A DNA stretch of 64,000 nucleotides from Tsukamurella conjunctivitidis. GTDB taxonomy: Bacteria; Actinomycetota; Actinomycetes; Mycobacteriales; Mycobacteriaceae. Within the stretch, counting starts at the first letter, position 1, and each line of letters begins with the position of its first letter. The notes under the pieces were generated by a model. It was not told where the DNA came from. It did not search any database and saw only the letters and a program-made list of their open reading frames with translations. Of the stretch, positions 42,153 through 50,022 are shown piece by piece. The stretch covers positions 124,001 to 188,000 of the forward strand of contig NZ_VIGX01000006.1 of assembly GCF_007858475.1 (NCBI RefSeq), in the 5' to 3' direction. The position numbers and the translations under genes were made by a program.

Positions 42153-43190
42153 TTAGGTCGTCGGGTCGGTGGCGAAACGGAAGTCGACGGAACCGTCGGC
42201 CGAGATGCGGCCGCCGGGGATCTCGTCGAACGCGGCGAGCGTGTCGATGGTGTCCTGCTGGCGCGCGACGAGCGCACGGTCGAGCGGGATCGACCGCCAG
42301 GAGCCCTGGCCCTCGTAGGCGATGCGGCCCACGGCGGCGGGGATCTTGAGCGCGCCCGCGTAGTAGGTGTCGATCCAGCGGTTCTTGTCGGCGTCGGCCC
42401 AGGCTCGCGCGCGGTCGATGGCGGCGGAGAGCTTCTTCAGGGCCGCGGCGCGGGCGGGATCGGCGAGCGCCGACCGCGGCGAGTAGAGGAACATCAGTCC
42501 GGATTGGGCGGCCTGGGAGATCGCGTCGGGCAGCACCTGCGCGTCGGGGTGCGCGAGGCGGTACTTGGTGCTGATCGGTTCCATGAGCGGGGCGATGTCG
42601 ATCTGTCCTGCCCCGAGTGCCTCGCCCACCTCGGTGAGCTGCAGCGGCACCAGCTGGACGTCGTGCTTGGTCAGGCCCGCGGTGCGGAGCAGGCGCAGCA
42701 CCATGGCCTGGTGCGCCGTACCCTCGGCGTAGCCGATCTTGCGTCCGCGCAGGTCGGACGGGGTGCGGAGGGTGACGCCCGGTCGCGCGACGGTCGAGAC
42801 GCCGCCCCGCTCGAGCTGCCAGGCCTTGATGATGGGGCTGGGGAAGCGGGCGATCTGCGCGTGGATCGGCGGGACGTCGGCCACGATCGCGACCTGCGTC
42901 GCATCGGCGCGGAAGGACTCGAGGATCGCGGGACCGCCCGCGAAGTCGGCGAACTTCACGGGGAAGCCGAGCTTCGCGGCCTCCCCGGACGCCGTGAGCA
43001 TGGTCTTGAGGATGGACTGCTGATCGGCGACCGTGATGACGGTGCCCGCGGGAACGCGGTCGGGGATCGGTGCGGACGGGTCGTACGCGGGCCCCGTCGA
43101 CTGCGCGCACGCGGCGACGCCGAGGACGGCGACGAGTGCGGTGGTCAGCGCCGCGGCGCGGCGGGGGAGGCGAAATGGCATGGGGGCCAT
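42153..43190 (-). CDS. ABC transporter substrate-binding lipoprotein (SsuA/TauA type)
   Basis: Extracellular binding protein of 345 residues and the first gene of the organosulfur operon. A lipoprotein signal ends in VLGVAACAQ, with the Cys as lipidation site. The mature part is a periplasmic-binding fold of the nitrate/sulfonate/taurine class (VITVADQQSILKTMLTASGEAAKLGFPVKFADFAGGPAILE; LRGRKIGYAEGTAHQAMVLRLLRTAGL). Two ATGs are possible (43190 and 43181); neither has a strong ribosome-binding site. Cargo is likely an organosulfonate or sulfate ester, judged from the sulfatase and dioxygenase in the same operon. Confidence 0.88.
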   Translation of the reverse strand: MAPMPFRLPRRAAALTTALVAVLGVAACAQSTGPAYDPSAPIPDRVPAGTVITVADQQSILKTMLTASGEAAKLGFPVKFADFAGGPAILESFRADATQVAIVADVPPIHAQIARFPSPIIKAWQLERGGVSTVARPGVTLRTPSDLRGRKIGYAEGTAHQAMVLRLLRTAGLTKHDVQLVPLQLTEVGEALGAGQIDIAPLMEPISTKYRLAHPDAQVLPDAISQAAQSGLMFLYSPRSALADPARAAALKKLSAAIDRARAWADADKNRWIDTYYAGALKIPAAVGRIAYEGQGSWRSIPLDRALVARQQDTIDTLAAFDEIPGGRISADGSVDFRFATDPTT

Positions 43191-43230
43191 TGAAGGGGAC
43201 CGGGCCCGCCGCCGGAACCCTTGGACGCAG

Positions 43231-43258
43231 GCTGAGTGTAGGGCGGCACCGATAGAAT
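43231..43258 (+). promoter_or_regulatory. Promoter of the trhO-like gene (TTGGAC, 16 nt, TAGAAT)
   Basis: -35 TTGGAC (43231-43236) and -10 TAGAAT (43253-43258) lie 10 nt before the ATG. The leader would be only a few nucleotides. Confidence 0.6.
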
Positions 43259-43268
43259 CGGCACTGTC

Positions 43269-44105
43269 ATGGGCAAGGTCGTGCTGTTCTACGTGTTCGC
43301 CCCGCTGGCCGACCCGGACGCGATCCGGCTCTGGCAGCGGGCGCTGTGTGAGGCGAACGGTCTCCGCGGCCGGATCATCGTCTCCCGCCACGGGATCAAC
43401 GTGACCGTCGGCGGGGAGATCCGTGCCGTCAAGCGGTACGTTCGTGCCACCCGGGAGTACCCCGCGTTCAAGGCCGCGGACGTCAAGTGGTCGGACGGCG
43501 CCGCCGAGGACTTCCCGAAACTCTCGGTCAAGGTGCGCGACGAGATCGTCACCTTCGGTGTGCCCGACGAAGTCGTCGTGGACGGGTCGGGCGTGCGGGG
43601 TGGTGGCGTGCATCTCACGCCCGACGAGCTGCACGCCCTGCTGGAGGAGAAGCCCGACGCGATCTTCTTCGACGGGCGCAACGCGATCGAGGCGGAGATC
43701 GGCCGGTTCGCCGGCGCCGTGGTGACCCCGGCGAAGACCACGCGGGACTTCGTGACCCTGCTCGACTCGGGGGAGTACGACCACCTCAAGGGCCGCCCGG
43801 TGATCACCTACTGCACCGGGGGCGTGCGCTGCGAGGTACTCAGCGCGGTGATGCGGAACAGGGGCTTCGGCGAGGTCTATCAGCTCGACGGCGGTATCGC
43901 CCGCTACGGCGAACGGTTCGGCGACCGCGGGCTCTGGGAGGGGTCGATGTACGTCTTCGACCGGCGGATGCGCATCGACTTCTCCGACGAGGCCCGGCGG
44001 ATCGGCCGCTGCACGCGGTGCGGTGCGCCGACGTCGAACGTCGCGAACCTCGCGCCGCCGCAGGACCGCGAGCTCGCCGTTCTGTGCGAGGACTGCGCGC
44101 CGTGA
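43269..44105 (+). CDS. trhO: tRNA uridine-34 hydroxylase, rhodanese-related (TrhO/YceA)
   Basis: Oxygen-dependent enzyme that makes 5-hydroxyuridine at the wobble base of some tRNAs. The 278 residues have an N-terminal acylphosphatase-like domain ([17 protein letters not shown]), a rhodanese domain (about 115-210) with active-site loop CTGGVRC (Cys182, Cys188), and a C-terminal Cys cluster ([14 protein letters not shown] and CEDC) that may hold zinc. Length and order match the UPF0176/TrhO family. The CobW GTPase starts 10 bp downstream, so the two are probably co-transcribed. Confidence 0.92.
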   Translation: MGKVVLFYVFAPLADPDAIRLWQRALCEANGLRGRIIVSRHGINVTVGGEIRAVKRYVRATREYPAFKAADVKWSDGAAEDFPKLSVKVRDEIVTFGVPDEVVVDGSGVRGGGVHLTPDELHALLEEKPDAIFFDGRNAIEAEIGRFAGAVVTPAKTTRDFVTLLDSGEYDHLKGRPVITYCTGGVRCEVLSAVMRNRGFGEVYQLDGGIARYGERFGDRGLWEGSMYVFDRRMRIDFSDEARRIGRCTRCGAPTSNVANLAPPQDRELAVLCEDCAP

Positions 44106-44115
44106 GGACACCGTC

Positions 44116-45201
44116 GTGAGCGCCGGTCCCGTCCCGGTCGTCGTGGTGGCGGGCTACCTCGGCGCGGGCAAATCCACACTGCTCAACCACCTTCTCTCCG
44201 GGGCCGGCGACGCCCGGATCGGGGTGGTGGTGAACGACTTCGGCACGGTCAACATCGACGCGATGCTGGTCGCCGGCGTCTCCGGCGGGGGCTCCGTCCG
44301 GAGTGTCTCGCTCAGCAACGGGTGCGTGTGCTGCACGGTCGACGACGAGGAACTCGAGGACGTTCTCGGATCGCTCGCCGCGCGCGGCCTCGACCTGATC
44401 GTGGTCGAGGCCTCCGGTCTCGCCGAGCCGGCGGCGATGGTGCGACGGGTGGTGCTGGCGCAGGAGCCGCGGATCGACTACGGCGGCCTCGTCTACGTCG
44501 CCGACGCCGCGCACCTCGCCGGAACCATGGAGCGGCACCCTTCACTGCGACACCATCTCGCGCTCGCCGACCTCGTCGTCCTCAACAAGATCGACCTCAC
44601 CGCCGATCCGGATGCCGTGCGGGCGCTGGTCCGCCGGCACGCACCGTCCGCTCCGGTCGTCGGGACCGTGGACGCCGCGGTGCCGGTGGACCTGCTCATC
44701 GACGCCGAGGTACTCGCGCGTCGTGCCGCCGACCGCCGGGACTCGCCGCGCCAGCTCACTCTCGACGAGGCCCTGCGGGAGCACGCACATACGCACGACG
44801 AGGACGGAACGATCGAGCACCGGCACGCGCACCTGCACGACGAGTACTCCTCGGTCACCGTCGAGACCGGGCCGCTCGACGCACGGGCGGTCGCGGCGCT
44901 GCTCACCGACCCGCCGCAGGGCGTCTTCCGCGCGAAGGGCTTCGTCACCGTCGCGGACGGCACGCGGTTGGAGGTGCACGCGGTGGGCCGGCACGTCCGG
45001 ACTGCCGTTGAGCGCGGCCGGAGGGGAGGGGCGGCGTCGGTGCTGGTCTTCCTGGGGATCGGGCTCGACGAGGACGCCGTTCGCAGACGAGTTCAGGGTT
45101 GCCTGGCGGGTCCGGACGCTCCCGCTGACCCGCAGGCAGTGCTCTCCCTGCTGCGTTACTCGGCTGCGGCGCAGTCGGATTCGGCGATCCTCGAAGACTG
45201 A
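44116..45201 (+). CDS. CobW/COG0523-family GTPase metallochaperone
   Basis: G3E GTPase of 361 residues that delivers a metal (often Zn, sometimes Co) to client enzymes. G1 is VVVVAGYLGAGKSTLLNHLL, the hallmark CxCC metal motif is Cys70-Val-Cys72-Cys73 in SNGCVCCTVDDE, and the guanine motif is NKID. A His-rich segment at about 223-241 has eight His between Asp/Glu residues, typical of zinc-handling members. The C-terminal CobW_C domain is present (GVFRAKGFVTVADG). GTG 44116 lies 10 bp after trhO. No Zur box is obvious in the shared promoter, so zinc control is not shown. Confidence 0.9.
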   Translation: MSAGPVPVVVVAGYLGAGKSTLLNHLLSGAGDARIGVVVNDFGTVNIDAMLVAGVSGGGSVRSVSLSNGCVCCTVDDEELEDVLGSLAARGLDLIVVEASGLAEPAAMVRRVVLAQEPRIDYGGLVYVADAAHLAGTMERHPSLRHHLALADLVVLNKIDLTADPDAVRALVRRHAPSAPVVGTVDAAVPVDLLIDAEVLARRAADRRDSPRQLTLDEALREHAHTHDEDGTIEHRHAHLHDEYSSVTVETGPLDARAVAALLTDPPQGVFRAKGFVTVADGTRLEVHAVGRHVRTAVERGRRGGAASVLVFLGIGLDEDAVRRRVQGCLAGPDAPADPQAVLSLLRYSAAAQSDSAILED

Positions 45202-45284
45202 GGCCCACCGATTCAGATAACGTTTCGGTAACGATCAGGGATGAGATTTTCCTAAAGTCTCAATTGATGGTTGACTGTTTCTCG

Positions 45285-45299
45285 TGTGACTGATGTGAC
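45285..45299. promoter_or_regulatory. MtrA-type box, perfect direct repeat TGTGACtgaTGTGAC
   Basis: On the opposite strand this reads GTCACAtcaGTCACA, matching the period-9 direct repeat known for MtrA, which controls wall hydrolase and division genes. It lies 61 nt before the amidase-like start. A second pair, GATAACG (45216-45222) and GGTAACG (45227-45233), repeats every 11 bp further upstream. Confidence 0.55.
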
Positions 45300-45319
45300 G
45301 AAAGTTGCACAAGAGAATT

Positions 45320-45360
45320 GGAAGGAGAGCGGCGCCACTTCCCCTGGCGCCCAGCTGCCC
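45320..45360 (+). promoter_or_regulatory. Shine-Dalgarno separated from the start by a hairpin
   Basis: A strong GGAAGGAG (45320-45327) is 33 nt from the ATG, too far for normal use. Between them GGCGCCA (45331-45337) and TGGCGCC (45345-45351) form a 7-bp hairpin. With it folded, the gap drops to about 12 nt. The structure could set or regulate translation of the amidase-like gene. Confidence 0.45.
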
Positions 45361-46737
45361 ATGAAGAAGACCCGTGTCCTCGCAGGTTCGCTTGCGACTG
45401 CGGCCGTCGCGCTGTTCGGTGCGCCCGGCCTCGCGTCCGCCGACCCCGCTCCCGCCGCACCGGCCCAGCCGCTGTCCGGCAAGACCGTGTTCCTCGACGC
45501 CGGCTCCTCCGTCGCGTCGGCCGTCGAACAGGCCCGCAAGGTCGCCGACGGCCGTGGCGGACAGGTGCCCTGCGTCAACCCGGTGGCGATCGCCTCCAAC
45601 GGCACCCCCGACCACTCCATCAACTTCGCCGTCGCCAAGATGGTCGAGGCCGCGCTCAAGACCCAGGGCGCCAAGGTCATCCTGTCCCGCGCCGATGACG
45701 CCGGTTTCGGCGGCTGCGTCGACCAGCGCGCGACGGCCGCCAACAAGTCCGGCGCCGACCTCGCCGTGAGCATCAACAGCGCGGTCCAGGACGCCACGAA
45801 GCGCGGATTCCTGCTCGAGACCCCGGCCCCCGGTGCCGATGCCAAGGTCACCGCGCAGCAGGCGGTGAGCGACCCCGCGACCACGGTGATCCGCGACGCC
45901 TCCCGTGCCGGCGGTTTCGTGCCGGCGCAGTACCTGGGCGGCCAGGACGGCATCGCGAAGACCACCAACGCCCTCGCGTCGCTGGTGAACATCCCGCTCG
46001 TCTACGCGAACCTGGGCAACCTCGCCAACGCCGACGACGCGGCTCTGCTGACCTCCCGGGAGGGACAGACGCAGTACGCCTCCGTCCTGACCAACGGCGT
46101 GATCCAGCAGCTGACCGGCAAGATCAAGCCGGGCGGCGTGGTCGATCAGCCCGTTGCGGCCCAGCCGGTCGCGCCGCAGGTCGATCCCGCGGTCCCGGTC
46201 ACCCCGGCAGCCCCGGCTGCTCCGGCGGCAACCGCTCCGGCGGCGACCGCTCCGGCGGCCGCGGCTCCGACGGCTCCCGCGCAGACCCCGATCGTCCCGG
46301 CCGTGCCGGGTGCGCCCGCCGCGGCGGCCCCCGTCACCCCGAGCACCGGCACCACCACCTCCCCGATCGTCTCGGGTGTGCCGATGCTGCAGGGCGGCGC
46401 GACCCCGTCCAGCGCCACGGCACCGCAGGCCACCGCGCCCGCGGCGACCGCGCCGCAGGGGACGTCCGTGACGATCCCCGGGCTGGGGCAGGTGGCGCTC
46501 CCGCAGCTCCCGACGATCTCGATCCCCGGTCAGGCTCAGCCGCTCGGTGTGAACTCGCTCTTCGAGATGGGGCCCAAGGCCGCCGAGTTCCTCACCAGCT
46601 CGCAGGGGCAGCAGCTCGTCAACACCCTGATCTCGAGCCCGCAGGCCTTCAACTCCCTGCAGTCCGCGCAGGGCCCGGCCGCCGCACAGGAGATCCTCAA
46701 GGCGATCCTGAGCGCCGGCGCGATCCTGCCGAAGTAG
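45361..46737 (+). CDS. Secreted Rv3717-like amidase-fold protein lacking all catalytic residues
   Basis: Exported 458-residue protein: signal peptide 1-27 (MKKTRVLAGS, LASA/DP), an Amidase_3-type domain (about 38-260), a Pro/Ala/Thr-rich linker (about 265-375) and a helical C-terminus. The domain aligns with mycobacterial Rv3717 along its length, including TGRGG-like DGRGG, the Cys pair (VPCVN and GGCVDQRA) and YIGQDG-like YLGGQDG. In Rv3717 zinc is bound by two His and one Glu and a second Glu is catalytic. Here these positions read FLDAGSS, INFAVA, VSINSA and VYANLGN, so all four are lost. It should bind, not cut, peptidoglycan. Confidence 0.85.
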   Translation: MKKTRVLAGSLATAAVALFGAPGLASADPAPAAPAQPLSGKTVFLDAGSSVASAVEQARKVADGRGGQVPCVNPVAIASNGTPDHSINFAVAKMVEAALKTQGAKVILSRADDAGFGGCVDQRATAANKSGADLAVSINSAVQDATKRGFLLETPAPGADAKVTAQQAVSDPATTVIRDASRAGGFVPAQYLGGQDGIAKTTNALASLVNIPLVYANLGNLANADDAALLTSREGQTQYASVLTNGVIQQLTGKIKPGGVVDQPVAAQPVAPQVDPAVPVTPAAPAAPAATAPAATAPAAAAPTAPAQTPIVPAVPGAPAAAAPVTPSTGTTTSPIVSGVPMLQGGATPSSATAPQATAPAATAPQGTSVTIPGLGQVALPQLPTISIPGQAQPLGVNSLFEMGPKAAEFLTSSQGQQLVNTLISSPQAFNSLQSAQGPAAAQEILKAILSAGAILPK

Positions 46738-46820
46738 CACCACGCTGCACCGTCTTCCGTCGGGGACGTCACGCCCCGGCGGGAAGCGGTAGCGCGGTCC
46801 GATCTGGCAAGCTGGCTGAT

Positions 46821-47714
46821 ATGGCACTCCGCGATATCGTCCGGCTCGTCCACATGGCCCCGCCGATCAAGGACCTGAAGGGGAAGAAGGTCCTCGTCAC
46901 CGGCGCCGCCAGCGGGATCGGCCGCGCTACCGCGAATCTTCTCGCGGCGCACGGCGCCGAGCTGGTGTTGACCGACATCAACGCCGAACAGCTCGACGAC
47001 GTCACCCGCCACGTCACCGCCCTGGGCGCGAACGTCATCGCGTCCAGGGCCTTCGACGTCTCCGACTACGACGCGGTGCGGGCGTTCGCCGACGAGGTGC
47101 ACGCGGCCGCGGGCTCGCTCGACGTCGTGATGAACGTCGCGGGCATCGCGGTCTGGGGCACCGTCGAGAACCTCACCCACGAGCAGTGGCGCAAGACCGT
47201 CGACGTGAACCTGATGGGACCGATCCACGTGATCGAGACCTTCGTCCCGCCGATGATCGCCGCGGGCCGCGGTGGTCAGCTGGTCAACGTCTCGTCCACC
47301 GCGGGCCTCATCGCGCTGCCCTGGCACGCCGCCTACTCGGCCGCGAAGTTCGGTCTCGTCGGGGTCTCCGAAGTGCTTCGCTACGACCTCCGCCGGCACG
47401 GTATCGGTGTGTCGGTGGTCGTGCCGGGGGCGGTGGAGACGGGGCTGGTGAAGACCGTCGAGATCAACGGGGTGGACCGGTCGAACCCCACGGTGAACAA
47501 GGGGATCGACGCCTTCCCCAAGGTCACGGCAGATAAGGCGGCGCAGGCGATCGTCGACGGCGTGCTGCACAACCGCTTCATCGTGTACACCTCGTTCGAC
47601 ACGCGGTTCGGCTACTTCTGGAAGCGGAAGTTCGCGCTGCCCTACGAGATCGCGATGCGCGTTGCGAACGACCGGTTCGCCTACCTGGCGAGGATCTCAG
47701 AGCGCGGCGACTAG
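46821..47714 (+). CDS. Short-chain dehydrogenase/reductase (SDR)
   Basis: NAD(P)-dependent oxidoreductase, 297 residues. The cofactor site VLVTGAASGIGRATA, the NVAG motif, catalytic Ser in VNVSSTAG and the YSAAK pair (Tyr-x3-Lys) are all intact; Asp in LTDINAEQ after the second strand favours NAD. A basic C-terminal extension (FWKRKFALPYEIAMR) is typical of mycobacterial SDRs linked to lipid metabolism. It converges with a TetR gene, overlapping it by 18 bp. Substrate is unknown. Confidence 0.92.
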   Translation: MALRDIVRLVHMAPPIKDLKGKKVLVTGAASGIGRATANLLAAHGAELVLTDINAEQLDDVTRHVTALGANVIASRAFDVSDYDAVRAFADEVHAAAGSLDVVMNVAGIAVWGTVENLTHEQWRKTVDVNLMGPIHVIETFVPPMIAAGRGGQLVNVSSTAGLIALPWHAAYSAAKFGLVGVSEVLRYDLRRHGIGVSVVVPGAVETGLVKTVEINGVDRSNPTVNKGIDAFPKVTADKAAQAIVDGVLHNRFIVYTSFDTRFGYFWKRKFALPYEIAMRVANDRFAYLARISERGD

Positions 47715-48293
47715 GCGCACGTGCTCCGTCCACACGGCCTCGAGCTCCTCCGGCGAGACGCCGGTGCCGAGCTGATGGAGCACCCACGCGGGGCTGAGCG
47801 TCGCCATCAGCGCCGCCGCCCACACCTCGGTCTGCGCCGCGCGGCCCGCCTCGACCAGCATCGCGCGCACCGTCATCGTCGATACGCGCCACGGCGGGGC
47901 GTCGTACGGATCGCGCGCGGCCTGCTCGGCGCCCCGCAGCAGGTCGCCGTGGCGCGCGATGAGCTGCATCCGGGCCTTGCCGTACTCGGTCAGTCGGTGC
48001 ACGGGGTCGCCGCCCGGCCCGAGCGGCGGCGGGCCGAACATGAAGCGGTGCTGCAGTTCGGTCTCGTCGTGGTCGAGGAGGGCCTGCAGCAGTCCGGCGC
48101 GCGAGCCGAAACGGCGGAAGACCGTGCCCTTGCCCACGCCCGCGGCCTGCGCCACGGCGTCCATGCTGACCGCGTCGACGCCGTGCTCGGCGAACAGGCG
48201 CTGCGCTGCGTCGATCAGCAGTTCGCGGTTGCGGGCCGCGTCGCGCCGCGGCTCGGTCTGCGGCTGCGCGAGGGGCAGGAGTGGTCCGGTCAT
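47697..48293 (-). CDS. TetR-family transcriptional regulator
   Basis: A 198-residue repressor: the N-terminal TetR helix-turn-helix domain (AAQRLFAEHGVDAVSMDAVAQAAGVGKGTVFRRFGSRAGLLQALLD) is followed by a helical ligand domain. It is divergent from an FMN-reductase gene, with the palindrome CGGACcgaaGTCCG in the gap. By the usual rule for divergent TetR pairs it represses that reductase. The ligand is unknown, perhaps a quinone or other electrophile. Confidence 0.92.
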   Translation of the reverse strand: MTGPLLPLAQPQTEPRRDAARNRELLIDAAQRLFAEHGVDAVSMDAVAQAAGVGKGTVFRRFGSRAGLLQALLDHDETELQHRFMFGPPPLGPGGDPVHRLTEYGKARMQLIARHGDLLRGAEQAARDPYDAPPWRVSTMTVRAMLVEAGRAAQTEVWAAALMATLSPAWVLHQLGTGVSPEELEAVWTEHVRLVAAL

Positions 48294-48348
48294 CGGATGG
48301 AGCCTACCGCGCGGGTTTTCGACTCACCATGATCCTGGGGAAGAAATC

Positions 48349-48362
48349 CGGACCGAAGTCCG
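48349..48362. promoter_or_regulatory. Candidate TetR operator CGGACcgaaGTCCG
   Basis: Perfect 5-bp arms around a 4-nt centre in the 130-bp gap between the divergent TetR and FMN-reductase genes. TTAATT follows on the right and could be a -10 for the reductase. Confidence 0.5.
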
Positions 48363-48423
48363 TTAATTTGTGCGGATGCGGTCCGGGTGGGGCCGCGCGA
48401 GAACGTCAGGAGAACTGAGGAAC

Positions 48424-48957
48424 ATGTCGGACATCACCGTGCTGGCCGTCGTCGGATCGCTGCGCAGCAGTTCGCTGAACCGTGAGCTGGCGGAGGTCGC
48501 CGTCGCGAACGCGCCGGAGGGCGTGCGCGTCGAGATCGCGGAGGGGATCGCGGACGTGCCCTTCTACAACGAGGACATCGACGGCGACGCGGCTCCCGCC
48601 GCGGCCGCCGCACTCCGCGACCGGATCGCCGCCGCGGACGCCCTCCTGCTCCTGGCGCCGCCCAACAACGGCACCGTCAGCGCCGTGCTCAAGAACGTCA
48701 TCGACTGGGGCTCGCGCCCCTACGGCGCGAGCGCACTGTCCGGCAAGCGGGTCGCGCTCGCGGGCGTCGGGCACCGCCTGGACACCACTCTGGCCGATGC
48801 GGAACGGGCCGTCACCATCGCCGGCGGCGAGGTCCCCGAGGGGCTCGTCGAGGAGTTCCCGATCTCCGGTCTCGACGGCAAGTCGGTGCGCGAGCACGAC
48901 GTGGTCGCGCAGCGCGCGGGGGAGCTTCTGGAGCGACTCGTGGCGCCCGTCCGATAG
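48424..48957 (+). CDS. NADPH-dependent FMN reductase / quinone reductase
   Basis: A 177-residue flavodoxin-like reductase of the SsuE/ChrR/AzoR-like group: the FMN phosphate loop VVGSLRSSSLNRELAEVA, FYNEDIDGD, and the flavin-ring loop LLAPPNNGTVSAVLKNVIDWGSRP. It may reduce quinones, chromate or free FMN. ATG 48424 follows AGGAGAACTGAGGAAC. Its divergent TetR neighbour probably controls it. A role as FMNH2 supplier to the organosulfur system is not supported, because no FMNH2-dependent monooxygenase is nearby. Confidence 0.9.
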   Translation: MSDITVLAVVGSLRSSSLNRELAEVAVANAPEGVRVEIAEGIADVPFYNEDIDGDAAPAAAAALRDRIAAADALLLLAPPNNGTVSAVLKNVIDWGSRPYGASALSGKRVALAGVGHRLDTTLADAERAVTIAGGEVPEGLVEEFPISGLDGKSVREHDVVAQRAGELLERLVAPVR

Positions 48958-49123
48958 CGCCACCGGGACGGGTTCCGACGGTGCCGGGCGTGTCGGTTCG
49001 GCGTGTCGCTGATCCTCGGCGTGTCCTGGGGATTCACGATGAAAAACGCCCGAAAGAGCGTCTTTCGAGCTGGTAATTTCACGAATGTTGTTCGCAAGTG
49101 GTTGTGTCGCTTCCTCGGGGCCA

Positions 49124-49139
49124 CCACTAGGTGTAGTGT
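49124..49139 (+). promoter_or_regulatory. NrdR box upstream of nrdHIE
   Basis: CCACTAGGTGTAGTGT matches 12 of 16 positions of the NrdR consensus (ACACTATATATAGTGT form) and keeps the CACTA/TAGTG arms. It overlaps possible -10 hexamers (TAGGTG, TAGTGT), as expected for a repressor of ribonucleotide reductase genes that responds to ATP/dATP. I found no clear second box one or a few turns upstream. Confidence 0.6.
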
Positions 49140-49321
49140 TCAGTCCACTGCGAGAGCGGACGGGCCGAGAGGCCGTCCGGGAGGCATGAGGACGTCGCTG
49201 AGGGGTCCGCGGGCCGACCGAGTTCACGCAGGTAAACGTGGCGAGAAAACTTGTCAGTCCGTAGGTCGATAATCGGGTTCCGAGCAGTCTTCGGGACCGT
49301 CCAGCGAAGGGGTGCCATCCA
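49140..49321 (+). promoter_or_regulatory. Long structured leader of the nrdHIE operon
   Basis: About 180 nt separate the NrdR box from nrdH. The stretch contains a stem GGACGGGCC (49158-49166) / GGCCGTCC (49171-49178) with a GAGA loop and one bulge, plus further GC-rich arms. It does not match the cobalamin riboswitch pattern, and I know no named element for it. The part of the gap from 48958 to 49123 shows no gene. Confidence 0.35.
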
Positions 49322-49570
49322 ATGAGCCAGGTCGAGATCACCGTCTACACCAAGCCCGCCTGCGTGCAGTGCAACGCCACCTACAAGGCGCTCGACAAGG
49401 CCGGCCTCGAGTACCGCGTGGTGGACATCACCGAGGACTCGGAGGCCCGCGATTACGTGATGGCCCTCGGTTACCTGCAGGCCCCCGTCGTCGTCGCCGG
49501 CGATGCGCACTGGTCGGGCTTCCGCCCGGACCGGGTCAAGGCGCTCGCCGCCGTCGCCGCCACGGCGTAG
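49322..49570 (+). CDS. nrdH: NrdH-redoxin
   Basis: Small glutaredoxin-like thiol donor for class Ib ribonucleotide reductase, 82 residues, reduced by thioredoxin reductase. The redox motif is Cys14-Val-Gln-Cys17 in [14 protein letters not shown], and [12 protein letters not shown] at the C-terminus is the NrdH signature that replaces the glutathione site. Start ATG 49322 follows GCGAAGGGGTGCCATCCA. First gene of nrdH-nrdI-nrdE, with nrdI starting 2 bp after its stop. Confidence 0.97.
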   Translation: MSQVEITVYTKPACVQCNATYKALDKAGLEYRVVDITEDSEARDYVMALGYLQAPVVVAGDAHWSGFRPDRVKALAAVAATA

Positions 49571-49572
49571 CG

Positions 49573-50022
49573 ATGCCCTCGCCCCTCGTCGTCTACTTCT
49601 CGTCGGTGTCGGAGAACACGCACCGATTCGTGAAGAAGCTGGGCATGCGCGCCGTGCGCATCCCGGTGACGCGGGCGGCCGAGCCGATCACCGTCGACGA
49701 GCCCTTCGTCCTGATCACCCCCACGTATGGCGGGGGCAAGCAGGCCACCGCGGTCTCCGGCGGGGGATACGTCCCCAAACAGGTGATCCGGTTCCTCAAC
49801 GACCAGCACAACCGTTCCCTGATCCGCGCGGTGATCGCGGCGGGGAACACCAACTTCGGCGAAGAGTTCTGCTACGCGGGTGATGTGATCTCCCGCAAAT
49901 GCCGGGTCCCGTACCTGTACCGCTTCGAGCTGATGGGCACCACCGAGGACGTCGAGCGCGTCCGCAGCGGTCTCGTCGACTTCTTCACCCGCAACGACCT
50001 CAAGGAAAGCGCGCGCTCATGA
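49573..50022 (+). CDS. nrdI: NrdI flavodoxin (class Ib RNR activator)
   Basis: Flavodoxin-like protein, 149 residues, that supplies superoxide or another oxidant for building the dimanganese-tyrosyl cofactor of NrdF. FMN-binding loops are visible ([42 protein letters not shown]). The stop overlaps the nrdE start by 4 nt (ATGA). Its presence implies a manganese-loaded NrdF elsewhere in the genome. Confidence 0.96.
   Translation: MPSPLVVYFSSVSENTHRFVKKLGMRAVRIPVTRAAEPITVDEPFVLITPTYGGGKQATAVSGGGYVPKQVIRFLNDQHNRSLIRAVIAAGNTNFGEEFCYAGDVISRKCRVPYLYRFELMGTTEDVERVRSGLVDFFTRNDLKESARS

Noticed and set aside
46146-46470. Ala/Pro-rich repeat inside the amidase-like gene as a mobile or CRISPR-like repeat
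   Set aside because: The DNA repetition reflects a coding Pro/Ala/Thr linker (units like APAAT) with variable spacing, not regular repeats with spacers.
49140-49321. Cobalamin riboswitch before nrdHIE
   Set aside because: Some B12-dependent organisms regulate RNR genes this way, but I could not find a B12 box or the conserved junctions. Only generic stems are present.
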